Position numbers and translations under genes: made by a program | Notes under the pieces: generated by a model | Told to the model about the DNA's origin: nothing | Seen by the model: the letters and a program-made list of their open reading frames with translations, nothing else | The model's database searches: none | NCBI GenBank assembly: GCA_029876055.1 | Contig: CM056880.1 | Location: 62,001-126,000, forward strand | DNA from: Madurella fahalii | Taxonomy: Eukaryota > Ascomycota > Sordariomycetes > Sordariales | Direction of reading: 5' to 3' | Length of the DNA stretch: 64,000 bases | Part shown: positions 59,034 to 64,000 of the stretch, piece by piece | How positions within the stretch are numbered: the stretch's first letter is position 1 | How the letters are laid out: each line of letters begins with the position of its first letter

Positions 59034-60484
59034 ATGTCGACGCCAATCCCCCGGCCCAAGGGTGTGCCGCTTCTGGGCAACATTTTTGATGTCGACCCAA
59101 ACAACACGTGGTGGTCGCTGAAGACACTCGCCGAGAAGTACGGTGAGTACCTGGCAGATCGACGTGTCGCGGGTTACGAGGGGGAACATGAACTGACCAT
59201 GCGCCGCTATTGGCAGGCGAAATCTTCCAGATCAAGGTGCTCGGGCATTCCATCGTGTTTGTCGCCAGCGCTGCGTTAGCAGAAGAAATCTGCGACCAGA
59301 AGCGGTTCCGCAAATACGTCGGTGGTCCCGTCGTCGAGATCCGTCATGCAGTCCACGACTCCCTCTTTACGGCCTTCGACCACGAGGAGAGCTGGGGTGT
59401 AGCCCACCGAATAATCGCGCCGCAATTATCACCAGAAGTTGTTTCCGGCCATTTTGATCGTATGTTGGAGTGCACAAACGAACTGATCGCGAAATGGCAC
59501 GGGCTCGCACCCGAGACCAAGATCAAGCCGCTCGACGACCTCAACCGCCTCAACCTCGAAACAACAACCCTTTCTCTGTTCAGCAGGAAGCTGAATTGTT
59601 TCGAGGGGCCCGAGCACCCCATGATCCAGGCCATGGAGGATTCGACCTCCGAAGCCATCAAGCGGCCGACCAGGCCCAAACTCCTCAACTGGCTGGTACA
59701 CGGCGGCAAGCTCAAGAAGGCGACAAAGACGATGCGCGCATTCGCCGCCGAGTTGGTGAAGTACCGACAGGAGCATCCTAATGACCACCATGACCTGTTG
59801 TGGACCCTGATGAATGCAAAAGACCCGGAGACGGACAAGGCCCTGACCGAGTCGCAAGTAATTGACGAGATTGTGACTATGCCCATCGGCAGCAGCACCG
59901 CCCCCTGCGCCATTGCAGCCGCGATTTTCTTTTTGTTGCAGAACCCAGAGGTCCTCGTCAAAGCTAGGGACGAGCTGGACGATATCATAGGCGACGGTCC
60001 CTTCGAGCACGAACATATATCACGGTTGGAGTACATTGCGGCGATCGTGCGCGAGACTCTCCGACTATCATGTGCCGCTCCAGGCTTCAACATCGAGCCG
60101 ATTCCCAAGCCAGGTGACGAGTCTCCGGTGCTTCTCGCCGGGGGCAAGTACCAGATAGCGCATAATCAGCCTATGATTATTGTTCTAGCTGGTGTCAACC
60201 GGGATCCAGCTGTTTTCGACGAGCCCCTTGCTTTCCGACCGGAGCGCATGATGGGCGATGCATTTGAACGGTTGCCGGCTGGCGTGAAGAAATGGTTCGG
60301 CAACGGCAAGCGTGAGTGCATTGGCAAGCACTGGGCCTGGGAGTTCCTCGTGGTCGTTACGGCAAAGTTGATAAGAGATGTCGACTTCGAGGCCGTGGAT
60401 CCCAACTATGTTATGAAGCAGGACGGTTGGTTCAACGTCCGGCCTATCAACTTCTTTGTCAAAGTGAAGCCAAGAGCACGTTAA
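59034..60484 (+). CDS. Cytochrome P450 without membrane anchor, CYP505/CYP540-like
   Basis: Exons 59034-59142 and 59217-60484 give 458 aa. The protein begins STPIPRPKGVPLLGNIFDVDP with no hydrophobic anchor, like the haem domain of P450BM3/P450foxy-type enzymes, but no reductase domain follows. ExxR is VRETLRL, and the haem loop is FGNGKRECIGKHWAWE with Cys404 as ligand. The I-helix reads TMPIGSSTAPC, where the usual acidic residue before Thr is Ser. I recall similar I-helices in some fungal P450s of this clade (CYP540), but this was not checked. Electron partner and substrate are unknown. It lies 7.5 kb from the FSH hydrolase and could oxidise the polyketide, an inference from position only. 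Confidence 0.88.
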
Positions 60485-61632
60485 GTGCATGGTTGGGAGG
60501 TACCAATGGGTGCTGTTTAACTAGAACAGATGGAGGGGCGATGCGGTGTGTGGAATTAGAGTACATGTTTGCAGTGGTGGGCAGTGGAGTCCCCTAGGAC
60601 GCGTCAGCTAATCCCAGGAATTTTCACATGTAACCACTGTTGTCTTGTCTGCGATTGCCACCGACGAGGCGACGTCATGCGATGTCAAAAGATCCGGAGA
60701 CAATATGATAGTACTTACTAGCAAGATGCATCCGAGACGCTAGAAGCTCGGTTAATAATTCTTTCTGAACCATTGTCCAGAAGTTTCTTAGGAACTTGCA
60801 GCCACGGAACCTGTACGCGTCACCCTGTTTGTGGTTATTTCAAAAATACATGACACAGAAGTCTACGTTCGGGGCTACAGCTAGGCCACGCAGTAGTCGA
60901 AACACAACCGCCAAGGCACAGCCGTCGGCCTTAACTACCTTCCGACTCTAGCACATGCAGAGATCCTATTCTCAGTCTCATTAGGCTTTCGGCTCAGCTG
61001 GCTCCCGTTGTTGGTGCCCTTTCTGTCTGATTTTCTCAGAGGCCAAGAGCTTCTAATATAGACACTGAATCGGTTTCTCTCGGAACATAGCCTTCGAGAA
61101 CGCGACGGCCCACGGCTTCCCGAGATTGGTTGATTCTATTGAAGGGTGGTGCCGCTATCTTCCTGCAAAGCTCCCAGCTGGGAATGATTGGTGACTGGCG
61201 GCGTAGCATCAGACGCTCTCACAAGGGGCAATAACGACAAAGTTCAATCGCCACATAGCGATCGGGGAATCCAACATTGCGTCAAGGATGAGCTGGACTT
61301 GCATGCATTTCAGTATGTCGAGAAATGCGTGTATGTACCAGCATCTAAATGCGGTACCAAGCTGCGTAGGTCATGACATCTAACACCGCCACAGTATGAT
61401 GAGGAGAGGATGATGCTATGAACTACGGACATACGTATTCCATCCGGAGCAGACAATCTATAAAGCTGTGCAGTCTTGACAATTTCTGGCCATCAGTTCT
61501 CCAGCGGTAGTATCCAACACTCCGAGATTCTTACATTCACTATAAACCTCCTACACTCGCTCTCCGGCACGAGACACTACCTACTTCCCCATATATATTG
61601 CCCATCTCGCAGGATTCTATCTCTATCCAAAA
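60485..61632. other. Intergenic, no gene seen
   Basis: 1.1 kb. A TATATATA stretch near 61592 lies about 40 bp before the next start and may be the TATA box of the small secreted protein gene. Confidence 0.5.
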
Positions 61633-61947
61633 ATGAAGGCCAGTTTTGCAGCCACGATCACCGCAATCTTCTCTGTGGCCTCGGCCGTTACGATCTCACT
61701 ACCATCGGGTGTGTCGATCCCCTCGGGTATCACCGTCCCGTCCGGGGTCACCGTTGTTACCGCTGGAGCCTCCGCCACGGCTCAAAGCGATGCCAGCAAT
61801 GCCAAAAAGCGTCAAAACATCGGAGGTGGCCTCGGCTCCCTCTCCCTGAACCTCGCGCAGACCCGCACCGGTGCCTCCCAGCAAACTGGTCAGGCCAACG
61901 CTGCCAATGTCCCCAACGGCAATGCCGCCGCGGGTGCCAACGCCTAG
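61633..61947 (+). CDS. Small secreted protein with Kex2-type site and PSG repeats
   Basis: A single exon of 104 aa. The signal peptide MKASFAATITAIFSVASA is followed by three near-repeats LPSGVSI, IPSGITV, VPSGVTV. A dibasic KKRQ site near residue 57, typical for Kex2 cleavage in the Golgi, comes next, and then a Gly/Ala/Asn/Gln-rich tail (QNIGGG..., ANVPNGNAAAGANA). No cysteines are present, which is unlike disulfide-stabilised effectors. It may be a processed propeptide, cell-wall-associated protein or effector-like product; function is not assignable. Pyrimidine-rich leader and a TATA-like box upstream support expression. Confidence 0.7.
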   Translation: MKASFAATITAIFSVASAVTISLPSGVSIPSGITVPSGVTVVTAGASATAQSDASNAKKRQNIGGGLGSLSLNLAQTRTGASQQTGQANAANVPNGNAAAGANA

Positions 61948-62651
61948 GCTAGCTCTTTTCCTTCTACTGTGAGTAAGCTTATCAGTTACTATCAAAAAAC
62001 TCTATTGTGTTTCCTAACTTTAAGATTCAGTGGTTCTTCTTCGCCGCATACGCTCTCTTGGGATGATGTTGAAGAATGACTGACGAGTTATAGAAACTAC
62101 GGTACTCTGGGGAGGGGCGATACTCTACGGCCACAATGTGTAGCTTCGGTGGCAGGAGTGATGGAGATACACTACGGAAATGGAAAGTAATGAACAGCTA
62201 CTCGTGTTGGTGGTCTAGATTCATCACAGTCACACGTTCTTCAATCTCACATTCATTAATTTGGTTGATTTGAGGCGATAAGGTGTTGAGCTATGCAGTT
62301 GTACGTCGTTGATTGCTTGCACAGCTACTTAAGATACTGATGTTGCGGGAAATAGTCCTGCAAATATATACAATGTGCCTTTTCAACGCCCTGCCACGTT
62401 CCCTGTGTCCAACCTACGGATACCTCGATGTACTCATGGCTTGTGGGCACTGTCCATCGGTGTCAGTAACGGGGTCGTTTTGTGATTTACGAGCTAGCGT
62501 AAGGCGCCTACTTACGGTAGCTGAATGACTGACAATTCTGAGATGATTCGTCTCGAGCCCGAAATCCTAGGGTCATAAATACTTTATGCAGACCAAGGGT
62601 TTCAGTAATTCCTCGCGATACGCACTCTCCTGTCATAGCAGCTAATCATGG
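61948..62651. other. Convergent intergenic region, no gene seen
   Basis: 3' flanks of the small secreted protein and the transporter gene. Confidence 0.5.
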
Positions 62652-64000
62652 TTACATTGACCGCACCTTGTTTGTTTCAGCAGAAACAGCTTCCACAAAG
62701 TCTGCCGGCGACTTGGACCCGGCCTTTGCCAGCGAAGTTTCGAGGTTCCGCATCTCTTGTAATGCCTTATCCATGATGCTAGTTCGCGTAGTTTTGAATT
62801 CCCAGGTAGGGATTCTCCTCTTAAACAATTCGTCAATCTCTTCTAGTGTTCGACCTTTAAGTTCGGGCAAACAGAGGAAGAAAAAGACGCCGCAGATGAA
62901 GTTTGATCCTGCCCAGACATACCCATATTTGGCGCCCTTTCGTTATCACCACGTCAGCCCCTTTCAGATCAGCGGCAGATGGGACTGCGTGCTACTTACC
63001 CAGTTCAAGTTTTCGGGGTTGATAAAGTATGGCGAGCAAAATCCAGTCAACCATGCCAAGAAATAGCCCAGGCTAATGGCAGATCCCACCGTCCATGATC
63101 TCAACCTCGTGCTCACGAGTTCCGTCGCTACGGGATAGCTCGCTGCACCAACGAACGCGTTATATGCAAACATACACAGAGACATGAAGGCAATGAGAAA
63201 ATTCCGAGCAACAGCTGTCCCAGCTGACGTGGTGGCTGTAATGGCCATGGTCAACATACACAGCCCCTGAGTCACTGAGCCGATCATCATGATGCTTCGT
63301 CTGCCGAAGACGTGGCGCATGAGATAAATACCGATATTTACGCCAATGAACCCCACGCAAGTCTTCATAACGGAATACTTGAAGGCTTCGTCGACGGTGA
63401 GCCCCGATACAACCATGAAGTAGGTGGTATAGCCGATAAGAAACCAAGAACCGCTTGTGGCGAGTTAGTAATTATTGGACTAAAAATGTACAACGGACTT
63501 CTCACCTCCCAGTCTGAGCTGTTGAATGTAAGCATCTGACAACCAAGCGTCACCAGGTCGGGGGGGATGAGGATGACAAAACCTACTTGCGATAATCCCG
63601 AAGCAAATAAGCGTACGGCGCAAATTGCTACCTATTCACACATGTCAGAACTTGTTTGAGTCAAATGTATGGTTGGAATGGAGTGGTCGAAGGCAACTTT
63701 ACCCCTGAACATGTCAAGTGGACCGACCGAGGTCGCAAGCTTTCTCTCTTCCTCAATCCCTTTTAACATCTCAGTCCACTCCAGTTCTAAGTCCCCCGGA
63801 CGTAGCGAGTCACCTCGTAACGTCTGAAGTGCCTTCAAGCCCGCATTCGACTTGCCCCTTATTGACCAAGTATCTTGGTGATTCAGGCACAAATAGCAGC
63901 CCCACCGACAAGACCGCCGGCATAATAAATTGAATCCCTAGGGGAATTTGATATGATGATTTATCAAGCGCTTTCGAAGTGGCATTCGTAACGGCTGCTC
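62652..64000 (-). pseudogene. MFS sugar transporter (alpha-glucoside/maltose permease-like), 3' part, with apparent +1 frameshift
   Basis: The gene enters from the right edge. Model exons: beyond 64000 to 63703, then 63631-63587, 63518-63506, 63453-63000 and 62936-62652. Sugar-porter landmarks are visible: PESPRYLV near the edge, GLKALQTLRG, GSWFLIGYTTYFM, FGRRSIMMIG, NAFVGAASYPVATELVSTRLR, GYFLAWLTGF and LPELKGRTLEEIDELF. The segment with PESPRYLVNKG and the segment KSNAGLKALQTLRG are in different frames. One surplus G in the run at 63855-63858 explains this, and no intron can. A 13-nt exon is needed to give FGIIATQTGSGSW. The gene is therefore annotated as possibly broken; a sequencing error in the G run is equally likely. 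The C-terminus ends KVRSM. Confidence 0.72.

Overview
This window is nuclear DNA of a filamentous ascomycete, most likely a member of the Sordariales (Chaetomiaceae or Neurospora-like). Genes are monocistronic, lie on both strands and are broken by short introns of about 50-110 nt. Gene content is typical of Pezizomycotina: Zn2Cys6 regulator, PTH11-like rhodopsin-domain protein, highly reducing polyketide synthase (HR-PKS), FSH hydrolase, HRXXH secreted protein, MHYT membrane protein. The nearest-relative guess is inference from protein character only. No rRNA, convincing tRNA, CRISPR array or intact mobile element was seen.

Layout. 0-12.5 kb: 3' end of a charged nuclear-type protein, a decayed 2EXR/DUF7730-like gene, a microsomal P450, a Zn2Cys6 regulator whose zinc cluster is split by an intron, a PTH11-like receptor and a conserved unknown. 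12.6-18 kb: housekeeping block with a YwbE-domain/C2H2 protein and two spliceosomal genes, clf1 and prp31, head to head. 18-23 kb: a frameshifted unknown, a TMEM256/DUF423 membrane protein and an Asp f 2-like HRXXH protein that also appears frameshifted. 23.9-28 kb: a divergent pair of glycosyltransferases (GT2 and GT31-like). 28-32 kb: a 4-kb gene-poor stretch with a degenerate repeat related to one at 23.7 kb. 32-41 kb: CCCH zinc-finger protein, mitochondrial acyl carrier protein and the 23-kDa complex I iron-sulfur subunit next to each other, and a large disordered protein.

41.4-60.5 kb is the most interesting region. It holds an HR-PKS (KS-AT-DH-ER-KR-ACP, 2205 aa, no thioesterase), a divergently transcribed FSH serine hydrolase of the type that releases HR-PKS products in trans, a second alpha/beta hydrolase, an MHYT membrane protein and a soluble-looking P450. 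The PKS dehydratase lacks its catalytic histidine (Tyr953) and the enoylreductase cofactor loop is degenerate, so the product may keep beta-hydroxyl groups. 61.6-64 kb has a small secreted protein and the 3' part of a sugar-transporter gene carrying a frameshift and a predicted 13-nt exon.

Three genes appear to carry single-base frameshifts (near 19335, 22253 and 63857). They could be true pseudogenes or sequencing errors. Exon coordinates were derived by hand from splice signals and reading frame and should be read as models.
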